A stretch of DNA of 64,000 nucleotides. It comes from Mycobacterium colombiense (GTDB lineage Bacteria; Actinomycetota; Actinomycetes; Mycobacteriales; Mycobacteriaceae). Each line of letters begins with the position of its first letter. Positions within the stretch are counted from its first letter, which is position 1. The notes beneath the pieces were generated by a model, which was not told the DNA's origin, searched no databases, and saw only the letters and a list, made by a program, of their open reading frames with translations. The stretch is from positions 124,001 to 188,000 of the forward strand of contig NZ_LZKI01000115.1 in the NCBI RefSeq assembly GCF_001672755.1, read 5' to 3'. The position numbers were made by a program, and so were the translations under genes. Of the stretch, positions 28,226 through 35,661 are shown piece by piece.

Positions 28226-29472
28226 TCGACACCATCGGCGGACTCATCGTCGGTGTGGTCAGGGCCGGCCACCGGCGGCGCGCCTGGCTGTCCGGGCTCG
28301 CGCTGGTGCTGACCCTGGTGGTCGGCGTGACCTACCTGGCGCTCGGGGCGCTACGGATCAATCCCCTGGAATCGACCTACCGGGTCACGATCCGGCTACC
28401 CGAATCCGGTGGGCTGCTGGCCAATCAAGACGTATCGGTCCGCGGGATCCGGGTCGGGCGGATCCAATCGCTGCGGCCCACACCCACCGGCGTCGAGGTC
28501 GTCGCCAATATCAATGCCAATACCAAGATCCCCGCCGCCAGCCCGGTACGAGTGTCCGGGTTGTCTCCGGCCGGCGAGCAGTACATCGATTTCGAGCCCG
28601 CATCCAATACCGGCCCGTTCCTGTCGAACGGCAGCGTGATCGGCCCACAACACGCCGCCACACCCATCCCGCTCTCACAAGTGCTCGCCGACGCCGACGG
28701 GCTGCTGGCCCAAACCGACCCGAAGAAGCTCGAAATCGTTAAAAGGGAACTGAGTTTGAGCAAGGAGGGTCCGCAGAAGCTGACCGACATCATCGACGGC
28801 TCCACCTTCCTGCTGTCGACAATCGACCCGGTACTGCCGCAGACGGTGAGCATGCTCAAGACCAGCCGGGTGGTGCTGACCACGCTCTCCGACAAGAATG
28901 CCGGCCTCGGTGCGACGTCGCGCAACGTCGGCGATCTCATGACCGGCGTCAACAAAATGGACCGTGGCTACCGCAAATTCGTCGATCAGACCCGGCACGC
29001 CCTGTCCAAAGTGGACAACCTGTTCGACGACAACTCCGACACCATGGTCGGGCTACTGGCCAACCTGGTGACCACCGCACGGATCATCTACCTACGAGTC
29101 CCGGCGTTGAACGCCGTCTTCCCCGACTATCGCGGCTCCACACTCGAGGCCCTGATGACCACCATGCACGAGCATGGACTGTGGGCAACCGCCGACATCT
29201 ACCCGCGTTACACATGCGACTACGGCACCCCGCGGCGGCCGTCGTCATCGGCGGACTACCCCGAACCCTTCCTATACACCTACTGCCGAGACGACGACCC
29301 CCAGGTATTGGTCCGGGGAGCCAAGAATGCGCCCCGACCGGGCGGTGACGACACCGCGGGCCCGCCGCCCGGCGCCGACCTCGGCCGAACCGCCGATCCA
29401 ACCCCGAAGGGGCGCTTCACCATTCCGACGCCGTACGGCGGACCGGTGCTGCCGATAGAGCCGCCCCACTAA
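28222..29472 (+). CDS. MceF family protein
   Basis: A 416-residue Mce protein from ATG 28222 (MIDTIGGLIVGVVRAGHRRR), overlapping the mceE stop. It has an N-terminal helix (WLSGLALVLTLVVGVTYLAL), an MCE domain (YRVTIRLPESGGLLANQDVSVRGIRVGRIQ), a helical region and a C-terminal domain with Cys residues (YPRYTCDYG, YTYCRDD). The tail is Gly/Pro-rich. It completes the yrbEA-yrbEB-mceA-F set. Confidence 0.93.
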   Translation: MIDTIGGLIVGVVRAGHRRRAWLSGLALVLTLVVGVTYLALGALRINPLESTYRVTIRLPESGGLLANQDVSVRGIRVGRIQSLRPTPTGVEVVANINANTKIPAASPVRVSGLSPAGEQYIDFEPASNTGPFLSNGSVIGPQHAATPIPLSQVLADADGLLAQTDPKKLEIVKRELSLSKEGPQKLTDIIDGSTFLLSTIDPVLPQTVSMLKTSRVVLTTLSDKNAGLGATSRNVGDLMTGVNKMDRGYRKFVDQTRHALSKVDNLFDDNSDTMVGLLANLVTTARIIYLRVPALNAVFPDYRGSTLEALMTTMHEHGLWATADIYPRYTCDYGTPRRPSSSADYPEPFLYTYCRDDDPQVLVRGAKNAPRPGGDDTAGPPPGADLGRTADPTPKGRFTIPTPYGGPVLPIEPPH

Positions 29473-29507
29473 ACCCACGAGCATCGACACCGCAAGGAGG
29501 CGCCACC

Positions 29508-30104
29508 GTGACGATCACCGCCGACCAGGATTGCAGCGCGAGCGACGACATTGAGAAGCCGCCCGATGACGGGCAGGAGGCGCCCGTCGGCGCCGACGAA
29601 CACATCGCGAAAGGCGTTGCCCGGCCGTGGAAACGCTACGCCCGGATCGCGCTCGTCGTCGCCGTCTACGTGGGAGCGGTCGGCCTGGCCGGGGGGCTGG
29701 GCTGGAAGCTATGGGACGAGCACACGGTGAGCCAGGCCGGGCAGGCCGCCGAGCGGACCGCGGTCAACTATGCCCAGGTGCTGACGAGCATCGATTCCAA
29801 CCAGGTCGACCAGAACTTCTCCGCCGTACTTGATGGAGCCACAGGGGAATTCAAGGACACCTACACCAAAGCCAGTGCGCAGCTTCGGCAGTTGCTCATC
29901 GACAATAAGGCCGCGGCGCACGGAACGGTGGTCGCCTCTGCGATCCAATCGCAGACGAAGAACAAGGTGGTGGTGTTGCTGATGGTGGACCAGACCGTCA
30001 GCAACGCGGTGCGTCCTGACGGCCGGGTCGACCGAAGCCGGATGAAGGTCACGATGGAAGACGTCGGTGGCCGCTGGCTGGCCAGCAAAGTCGAATTACC
30101 TTAG
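29508..30104 (+). CDS. Mce-associated membrane protein (Mam), paralogue of the 18787 gene
   Basis: A 198-residue protein. It has a short acidic N-terminus, one membrane helix (RIALVVAVYVGAVGLAGGLG) and a Mam domain (LTSIDSNQVDQNF, LDGATGEFKDTYTKASAQLR, GRWLASKVELP). The last 130 residues are nearly the same as in the Mam protein encoded at 18787-19533 across the mce promoter. GTG start with CAAGGAGGCG upstream, 35 bp after mceF, so it is part of the operon. Confidence 0.9.
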   Translation: MTITADQDCSASDDIEKPPDDGQEAPVGADEHIAKGVARPWKRYARIALVVAVYVGAVGLAGGLGWKLWDEHTVSQAGQAAERTAVNYAQVLTSIDSNQVDQNFSAVLDGATGEFKDTYTKASAQLRQLLIDNKAAAHGTVVASAIQSQTKNKVVVLLMVDQTVSNAVRPDGRVDRSRMKVTMEDVGGRWLASKVELP

Positions 30105-30116
30105 GACATTTCGATT

Positions 30117-30902
30117 ATGCGGATGATCCGGCTCTCGATCGCTGTAGCAGCGGTGACGACGGCGGTGTTGAGCGCACCGGTGACATCGGCGTCGGCGCAG
30201 TCGTTCTGCGGCGATCTCGGCGGCGATTGGGACGGGCAGTACTGCCACACCTCGGTGTTATCCGAGCGAAAGGCCGTTCGCGACATCAAGTTAGCGCTGC
30301 CCGGTGATCTGGTCGAGAACCCCACCAGCGGGCCGCCCATCCGCGAATACCTGCGCAACCTGATGAACAACTGGCGCACCAAGGGCGCTGCAATGGTCCA
30401 GGACAGTTGGGGTGAGGAGAACTATCAGGTGTTCCCCCATGGGCGCGCACTCAGCGTTGCCTTCCACGAGGACTACCACGCCGACGGTCCGGCGTTCAAC
30501 AACGCGTATCGCACGTTCACCTTCGATATGGCGGGTGGCAGGCGGTTACAGCTGGCCGACATCACCAAGCCGGATGTCGATCCGCTGACCGCCATTCCGC
30601 CGCTGGCCGAGCCGTTCATCCAAGAGGCACTCGACCGCGCCGCCTGGCAGCACAACCCGGGCACGTATCCGTTCACCGTCGATCGCTGGACACCGGACAA
30701 GGTGTTCTCGGGCGGCTATAAAGCATGGGCGCTCACGCCCGACGAGCTGATCCTGTACATGCCGGATTATCCGGTCGGCCACGACTCTCCCATCCAGTAC
30801 GGGCAGTCCCAGCAGTGGTCGATGGACGGAGGCGCCGTGGAGCCGCACATTCCGCTCAGCGCACTCAGCGCGGTACTGCGTCCGGAATTCGGCGGAGCGT
30901 AA
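30117..30902 (+). CDS. secreted MPT64-like/RsiV-type protein at the mce operon end
   Basis: A 261-residue exported protein with a Sec signal peptide (IRLSIAVAAVTTAVLSAPVTSASA-QSF). The start of the mature protein, SFCGDLGGDWDGQYCHTSVL, resembles the MPT64 Cys pattern, and the C-terminal half (YKAWALTPDELILYMPDY, VEPHIPLSALSAVL) fits the DUF3298/RsiV fold. It is more distant from MPT64 than the protein at 16924. It starts 12 bp after the Mam gene, so it is probably the last gene of the mce transcript. Confidence 0.8.
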   Translation: MRMIRLSIAVAAVTTAVLSAPVTSASAQSFCGDLGGDWDGQYCHTSVLSERKAVRDIKLALPGDLVENPTSGPPIREYLRNLMNNWRTKGAAMVQDSWGEENYQVFPHGRALSVAFHEDYHADGPAFNNAYRTFTFDMAGGRRLQLADITKPDVDPLTAIPPLAEPFIQEALDRAAWQHNPGTYPFTVDRWTPDKVFSGGYKAWALTPDELILYMPDYPVGHDSPIQYGQSQQWSMDGGAVEPHIPLSALSAVLRPEFGGA

Positions 30903-31031
30903 CGGGGATAGACGTCTGATGACCTCGGGCACAACGCTGCGTCCAGTCGTGCGTGGTCGGCTCGCCGACTGCGCGATTCCGGTCGTCTACCGATCGCCCG
31001 GACAGCCGTCGCTGCGGCTACGGTGATCTGT

Positions 31032-32294
31032 ATGCCGTCGGCTAGCCGCTCGTCCGCAGATCAGGTAAAGCGGCGCCCGAAGGACCGCAAGGTCCAGATC
31101 GCCCGCGCCGCCACCGACGCGTTCAGCGAGTTGGGCTATCACGCGGTGAGCATGGAGAACATCGCGGCGCGGGTGGGAATCTCCGCGGCCGCGCTGTACC
31201 GCCACTCCCAGGGCAAATACGACCTTTTCCGTGACGTCTTCCTGGCGCTGGGGCAGCAACTCGTCGACGCCACGGCCTTTGCGGACGCTTTGCCCGCCGA
31301 TGGCGATCCCGAAGAACAACTCATTGCGCTCACGGATGCGCTGATCGACACCACGATCGTCAACCGCACCGCCGGCGGACTGTATCGGTGGGAGGGCCGC
31401 TACCTGCAGGGCGACGATCAGCGCGCTCTGGCCGAACAGATCAAACTGATCAACCGCCGCCTGCAGCGTCCGCTGATGAGGCTGCGGCCGAAATTGACGT
31501 CGCGGCAACGCTGGATCTTGTCGGCGGCCACCCTCAGTGTCATCGGCAGCATCACCGACCACCGGTCCCGCCTGGGTAATGCCGAGATCCGCGCGGCGCT
31601 GGCCGATATCGCCACCGCGGTGTTGCAAGCCGAATTGCCGGGCCACCGCGGTCGCGGATCCGAGCAGCCGCGGTCATCGACGCTGACCAGCGCCGCCGGA
31701 AGTTATGAACTTCTCTTGCACGAATCGATGCGCCTGTTCAACGAGCGCGGCTATCGCGAAACCGGAATGGAAGACATCGCCGCGGCGGTCGGCATACCAG
31801 TCGCCAGCATCTATCAATACTTTCCGGGGAAGGCCGCCATTTTGGCGGTCTACTACCGGCGCGCCGCCGACCAGCTCTCCGGTGACCTGTCCAGCATCCT
31901 GGCCACCAACGCCGACCCGGAACAGGCTCTCGCGCAACTCATCGAGGCCTACGTCACCCGGTCCTTCGCCAACCCCGAACTGGCCTGCGTGTACTACACC
32001 GAGCGGCACAACCTGCCCGACACAGACGCGGTGCTGCTCTACAACATTCAGCGCTCCACCGTCGAATCCTGGGCCAGCCTCGCCGTCGCGGCCAGCCCGG
32101 AGCTCACGCTCGGCCGCGCCCGATATGCCGTCCACGCCGCGTTCGCCCTCGCGGTGGACATCGGGCGACTGGTTTACCCCGACACCAGCGCTGCCGCCGG
32201 CCTCACGGTGCGCCGCCTGATGGAGGTCACGGTGCTGGGGCGACCGGCCGCAGGTGCCCGTAGCGCGCCCCGGGGCGGCCGGCAGCGGCGTTGA
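31032..32294 (+). CDS. tandem TetR regulator of Mce3R architecture
   Basis: A 420-residue protein made of two consecutive TetR modules. The first HTH (about residues 22-68) contains AATDAFSELGYHAVSMENI and VGISAAALYRHSQGKYDLF. The second (about 225-270) contains ESMRLFNERGYRETGMEDI and VGIPVASIYQYFPGKAAIL. This rare double arrangement and length match Mce3R (Rv1963c, 406 residues), the repressor of the M. tuberculosis mce3 operon. The N-terminus also shares the RRPKDRK stretch of Mce3R. It lies downstream of the mce operon and in the same direction. Control of the mce promoter is inferred. Confidence 0.88.
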   Translation: MPSASRSSADQVKRRPKDRKVQIARAATDAFSELGYHAVSMENIAARVGISAAALYRHSQGKYDLFRDVFLALGQQLVDATAFADALPADGDPEEQLIALTDALIDTTIVNRTAGGLYRWEGRYLQGDDQRALAEQIKLINRRLQRPLMRLRPKLTSRQRWILSAATLSVIGSITDHRSRLGNAEIRAALADIATAVLQAELPGHRGRGSEQPRSSTLTSAAGSYELLLHESMRLFNERGYRETGMEDIAAAVGIPVASIYQYFPGKAAILAVYYRRAADQLSGDLSSILATNADPEQALAQLIEAYVTRSFANPELACVYYTERHNLPDTDAVLLYNIQRSTVESWASLAVAASPELTLGRARYAVHAAFALAVDIGRLVYPDTSAAAGLTVRRLMEVTVLGRPAAGARSAPRGGRQRR

Positions 32295-32570
32295 CAGGGC
32301 TTCGGTTGACGATCCTCAGTCGAAGAACGAATCTCCACTTGCTAGTTGAACATTCGGCTCGCCGGACCGCCCGGTGCGGCCGAACGTCGTGTTCCGGCAC
32401 CGTATCTCCGTAATGGACCACGGTTTCTGAGCGCTGCCGATCGGGGGACGGCACTACCGAATCGAGCGAACCGGCATTAACATAGATGCGTCTAATCCGC
32501 GCGCCGGGGCTTGCGGTGCTCACACTACGGGTGGGCCGGCTTCGAACCCGGCAGCGCCTGCGCGAAAGGC
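32295..32570. other. intergenic region with a hairpin and a possible promoter
   Basis: 276 bp without a gene. An imperfect hairpin follows the TetR stop: CTTCGGTTGA (32300-32309) and TCAGTCGAAG (32316-32325), eight of ten pairs, a possible terminator. Near 32477-32485 the sequence TTAACATAG repeats the nine bases at the right arm of the mce inverted repeat; it may be a -10 element for the next gene. Confidence 0.4.
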
Positions 32571-32801
32571 ATGCCCATGCTCGCCAGGATTCGCACACTC
32601 CTGGAGTATCAATTGACCATCGCCGAACTGCTGGGCCTGGCAATACTGCTCGGAACCCCGTACCTGATCGTCGGCGTGATCTGGTCGAGCACCCACACCC
32701 AGCACCTGCACGACATGCACGGCGCCGATCTGGTGGTGTCGTTCCTCGGCTCGATCGTGTCGTGGCCGGTGCTGCTTTTCGCCAACGTGTGCATGACCTA
32801 G
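32571..32801 (+). CDS. small membrane protein
   Basis: A 76-residue protein (MPMLARIRTLLEYQ...) with two membrane helices, AELLGLAILLGTPYLIVGVIW and VVSFLGSIVSWPVLLFANVC. It is joined by a His-rich loop (SSTHTQHLHDMHGAD). A GAAAGG ribosome site precedes the ATG. It forms a two-gene unit with the gene that starts 9 bp later. No family or function is recognised. Confidence 0.7.
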   Translation: MPMLARIRTLLEYQLTIAELLGLAILLGTPYLIVGVIWSSTHTQHLHDMHGADLVVSFLGSIVSWPVLLFANVCMT

Positions 32802-32810
32802 GGGGCTCGT

Positions 32811-33197
32811 ATGGCCAACCGCGGGCCGCTCATCGTCTCCGCTGCCGTGGTGTTCCTGGCCGGGGGGCTGTTCGCGCTGTACCTTCCGGTGTTCATCGAC
32901 GCCTACGATCAATTCGGCTGGCAAGTCAAGTGCGGCAACGGCTTTACGGCGGAGCTGAACCAGGCGTCAAGCGCGGTCGGTCCGGCGGGCGGCAACTACG
33001 TTAACCAATGTGGTAGCGCGTTGATGGTGCGACGACTGTGGGCCATCCCGACAGCGGTCCTGGGCGGGATGGCGCTGACCTGGGAGGCAGCAGCGGTGCT
33101 CGCCCATGACCGCCGGCAGCCGGGGTCATCTAGTCCGCAGCACAGCCCCCATCCTGAGGCCGTGACGCCTAAACGCGGACAAATACCTTGCGAATAA
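32811..33197 (+). CDS. membrane protein, unknown function
   Basis: A 128-residue protein with two membrane helices (LIVSAAVVFLAGGLFALYLPV and LWAIPTAVLGGMALTWEAAAV) around an extracytoplasmic loop holding two Cys (VKCGNGF, VNQCGS) that could form a disulfide. The C-terminal tail is polar. It is paired with the preceding 76-residue membrane protein. I do not recognise a family. Confidence 0.7.
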   Translation: MANRGPLIVSAAVVFLAGGLFALYLPVFIDAYDQFGWQVKCGNGFTAELNQASSAVGPAGGNYVNQCGSALMVRRLWAIPTAVLGGMALTWEAAAVLAHDRRQPGSSSPQHSPHPEAVTPKRGQIPCE

Positions 33198-33212
33198 TGA
33201 TCTTTCGCTGAC

Positions 33213-33380
33213 TTACCGCGTGCTCTCGTCGGGAAGGTCGTGCCGAGATTGGTGCAATCCCGGGCCGTCTGGATCTTCGTCCTGGTGATCGAGTTGCTCC
33301 TGCAGCTTGCGCTGTTCCTCGGTTGCCTTCCGGGCGTCTTCGGGTGCAGCGGGCGGGTCGAAGTTGACTTGCTGATCCAC
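33213..33380 (-). CDS. small hydrophilic protein
   Basis: A 55-residue, strongly charged protein (DQQVNFDPPAAPEDARKATE...) with a short helical stretch likely to be coiled coil (EEQRKLQEQLDHQDE). The GTG start has an excellent ribosome site, AGAGGAGATCTCG. No homologue is recognised. The codon pattern and ribosome site argue for a real gene; an expression or conservation test is lacking. Confidence 0.5.
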   Translation of the reverse strand: MDQQVNFDPPAAPEDARKATEEQRKLQEQLDHQDEDPDGPGLHQSRHDLPDESTR

Positions 33381-33493
33381 CGAGATCTCCTCTGAACGTC
33401 TGTACTGCTCTATGCAGGATCTCCCGAATGACGGCCCTCGAAACCCGGCCAATCTTGACGGTGCCGACCGCGCTGCTCACGGCGCCGGGGAAG

Positions 33494-34282
33494 TCAATAT
33501 TGCTTGACCACCGCCCGCGGCGCCGTTCGCCATGTTCTGCTGCCGTTCTCCTGCCGGCGGGGCGGTTCGAGTAGCAATACGGCCAGCCCGTCGAGCAGCA
33601 CAGGGCGCACCCAGTCGCCCAGTTCGATCACCTCGCCGGAGCGGGGCTGGCGGTGCATGGCGTCGCGGGCGAGGTCGATGGGTGCCATGGCGAAAACCGT
33701 CTCCACGGTGGCCTGATCGGGCAGTTTGCGGATGCCGGGCAAGGTGATGAACAGCCCGTCGTTGCCGGACAGGTGCAGTCCGACCGCCGCGAGCGCGCCG
33801 GTCATGCCCCCGCGGGTACCGCCGTGTCCGGACAGATGCACACCGAGTGCCGGCGCGAGTTCGCGAGCTTCGTTCAGATGCAACACTTCTCGCTTGGCGC
33901 GCCGCCCGAAGTCGATCAGTCGCGGCGCGCCGCCGGCGAGTTCGCCGGGAACGACGACGGCAAGTCCGGGGTCGGCATCGGGAGGGCATACCCGTTCCAA
34001 GAATTGCCCGGCGAGTTCGACGATCCCGGTCCGCACCGCGTGAGGATCGCCGTTGGGGCTTCGCCAGGCCAGGCACGCGCTCGAGTTGTGGGACGTATAC
34101 GGGATCCGGTCGTCGACGAGCAGCTGATGACGCGTGGCGCCCGCGGGGGAGCCGAGGCCCGCCGCTTGCAGCTCGTGGAGTAGGGCCCGGGCTCGCCGAC
34201 CCGTGCCGGGGGTATACGGGTTGTCGGTGTCGTCGATCCCGATCAGCAGGTCCACGTCGGCCAGCGCGGTACGGCCCGTCAC
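33494..34282 (-). CDS. protein with the IDDTD signature of TiaS-like enzymes
   Basis: A 262-residue protein. Near its N-terminus is LLIGIDDTDNPYTPGTG, with Asp17, Asp18 and Asp20. This matches the signature of archaeal TiaS (tRNA-Ile2 agmatidine synthetase) and related DUF1743-like domains, where the aspartates bind metal and ATP. The rest (HLSGHGGTRGGMTGALAAVGLHLSG) is also TiaS-like in style, but the protein is shorter than archaeal TiaS and lacks its zinc-ribbon tail. Bacteria use TilS for this tRNA, so the substrate is probably different (inference). The GTG start overlaps the lipoprotein stop (GTGA). Confidence 0.65.
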   Translation of the reverse strand: MTGRTALADVDLLIGIDDTDNPYTPGTGRRARALLHELQAAGLGSPAGATRHQLLVDDRIPYTSHNSSACLAWRSPNGDPHAVRTGIVELAGQFLERVCPPDADPGLAVVVPGELAGGAPRLIDFGRRAKREVLHLNEARELAPALGVHLSGHGGTRGGMTGALAAVGLHLSGNDGLFITLPGIRKLPDQATVETVFAMAPIDLARDAMHRQPRSGEVIELGDWVRPVLLDGLAVLLLEPPRRQENGSRTWRTAPRAVVKQY

Positions 34283-34704
34283 GGGTTGACCACCAGGTCG
34301 GTGACATCGCGAACCCACTGCTCACGGCCGAGTTTTGTGCCGGTGAGCTTGAGGGTGTTGCGTTTGGTGAAGCCGAGAATGGTCTGATCATCGAGCTCGG
34401 CCGCCGTCAGGATTTGGGCCGGGTCGCGGCCTTCCACCCGCACCTTGTTGACGCCGGTCGCGCCCGCGGCCTCGAGGATCGAACGCACGCTGGGTCCCTT
34501 CTGGACCTGCGCGCCGTGTGATTGCGGCGTCGCGACCTCGACCTGAGGGAGCTGCTGAAGCTGCGAAATGGCGAATCGTTGCAGCACTTGGTGGTTCTCC
34601 TGCACGACGAGTTGTAGCCCGTTCTCCGACCCGCCGCATGCGACGAGACCGCCACTCATGACCAAGACCGCAATCGCCCGAGCCAAAGCCCCATTGCTGC
34701 GCAT
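34279..34704 (-). CDS. lipoprotein coupled to the TiaS-like gene
   Basis: A 141-residue lipoprotein. The signal peptide ALARAIAVLVMSGG is followed by the lipobox LVAC, with acylated Cys23. The mature domain has the pattern VRSILEAAGATGVNKVRVEGRDP and ILTAAEL. This weakly recalls the small domain found in molybdopterin-binding (YedY-type) proteins, but no cofactor ligand can be named. Four-base overlap with the downstream TiaS-like gene means the two are made together. It is divergent from the 34776 membrane protein. Confidence 0.75.
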   Translation of the reverse strand: MRSNGALARAIAVLVMSGGLVACGGSENGLQLVVQENHQVLQRFAISQLQQLPQVEVATPQSHGAQVQKGPSVRSILEAAGATGVNKVRVEGRDPAQILTAAELDDQTILGFTKRNTLKLTGTKLGREQWVRDVTDLVVNP

Positions 34705-34775
34705 TTACGGATCCCATCCTGTGAATACGCCGTAAATAAGGATGAGTGTAGGTCCTGGCGACTTATGATTCCCCG

Positions 34776-35357
34776 ATGACCGTGATGCAGCGCCCGGCGG
34801 CCCGGCTGAGTGGCATTCGGGAGGTGGTTTTCCCACTGCTGGCGGTCGCCGTCATCGTGGTCTCCACCGACGTCAGGATTCCGCTGGGTCTGCCGGGACA
34901 CCGTGGGTTGATCTGGCTGACCATGCTGGTGGCGGTTGCGCTGGCGACGGCACGGCGCGAGACGGTGCTGGCGGTCGGCGCGGCGTCATGGATTGCGGCG
35001 TTGCCGGTGCACGGGTTGAGCGATCCGTTGTGGAGCTGTCGCTATCTGGCGGCCGCCGTGTTGCTGTATGCCGTGGCAATTCTTCCCGTTGTGCGGGTGC
35101 GCCGGTGGTTGCTCGCGGTCGCTGCCGCGCCCATTCACCTTGTCGCGCTTGCCGGTTCGGTGCTTTCGTGGCACTCCGGAGCCAACCTCTCGGCGTGGGC
35201 ATCGAACGGGATGCTCGAGCGGGCGGGCTGGCATCTGGTTTTCGGGTTTGCAGCCGGCCTGCTCGCCTGGGTGGTGGCACTCGGTCTGGGTCGGCCGCCG
35301 TCAGTTCGCGCCGGCGCATTTTGTGACGGAAGCCGATACAAGGAGCGGCCGCTATGA
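34776..35357 (+). CDS. membrane protein upstream of PE/PPE genes
   Basis: A 193-residue protein with about five hydrophobic segments: EVVFPLLAVAVIVVS, GLIWLTMLVAVALA, YLAAAVLLYAVAILPVV, WLLAVAAAPIHLVALAGSVL and LVFGFAAGLLAWVVALG. Function unknown. Its stop overlaps the PE start (ATGA at 35354), so it is translationally coupled to the PE/PPE pair. This is an unusual partner for PE/PPE genes. Confidence 0.75.
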   Translation: MTVMQRPAARLSGIREVVFPLLAVAVIVVSTDVRIPLGLPGHRGLIWLTMLVAVALATARRETVLAVGAASWIAALPVHGLSDPLWSCRYLAAAVLLYAVAILPVVRVRRWLLAVAAAPIHLVALAGSVLSWHSGANLSAWASNGMLERAGWHLVFGFAAGLLAWVVALGLGRPPSVRAGAFCDGSRYKERPL

Positions 35358-35659
35358 CGCTACGAGTTCTTCCCGAGGGCCTGGCCGCGACGAGCGCGGC
35401 GGTCGACGCGATCACCGCTCAACTGGCGGCAGCGCATGCGGCCGCGGCCCCGGTGGTTTCGGTGGTGGTTCCGCCTGCGGCCGACCCCGTATCCCTGGCC
35501 GCCGCCGCCGTGTTCAGCGAGCGCGGCGGCCAGCATTCGGCCGCGGCGGCCAAAGGTGTCGAAGTCCTGGGTCGGGCCGGGTTGGGGGTGAGTCTGGCCG
35601 GCGTCAACTACGTTGCCGGTGATGCGGCGGCCGCGTCCAGCTACCTGGGTGCAGGCTGA
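35354..35659 (+). CDS. PE-family protein
   Basis: A 101-residue PE protein with the conserved helical hairpin: [31 protein letters not shown], then [19 protein letters not shown]. There is no C-terminal extension. PE proteins pair with PPE proteins as heterodimers and are exported by type VII (ESX) systems. AAGGAG sits upstream of the ATG. Only two bases separate the PE stop from the PPE start. Confidence 0.92.
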   Translation: MTLRVLPEGLAATSAAVDAITAQLAAAHAAAAPVVSVVVPPAADPVSLAAAAVFSERGGQHSAAAAKGVEVLGRAGLGVSLAGVNYVAGDAAAASSYLGAG

Positions 35660-35661
35660 CG

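Noticed and set aside
20580..30000. Many long minus-strand open frames under the mce operon
   Set aside because: All have the His/Arg/Gly-rich composition typical of frames antisense to GC-rich genes and lack ribosome sites; the plus-strand Mce and YrbE motifs explain the region.
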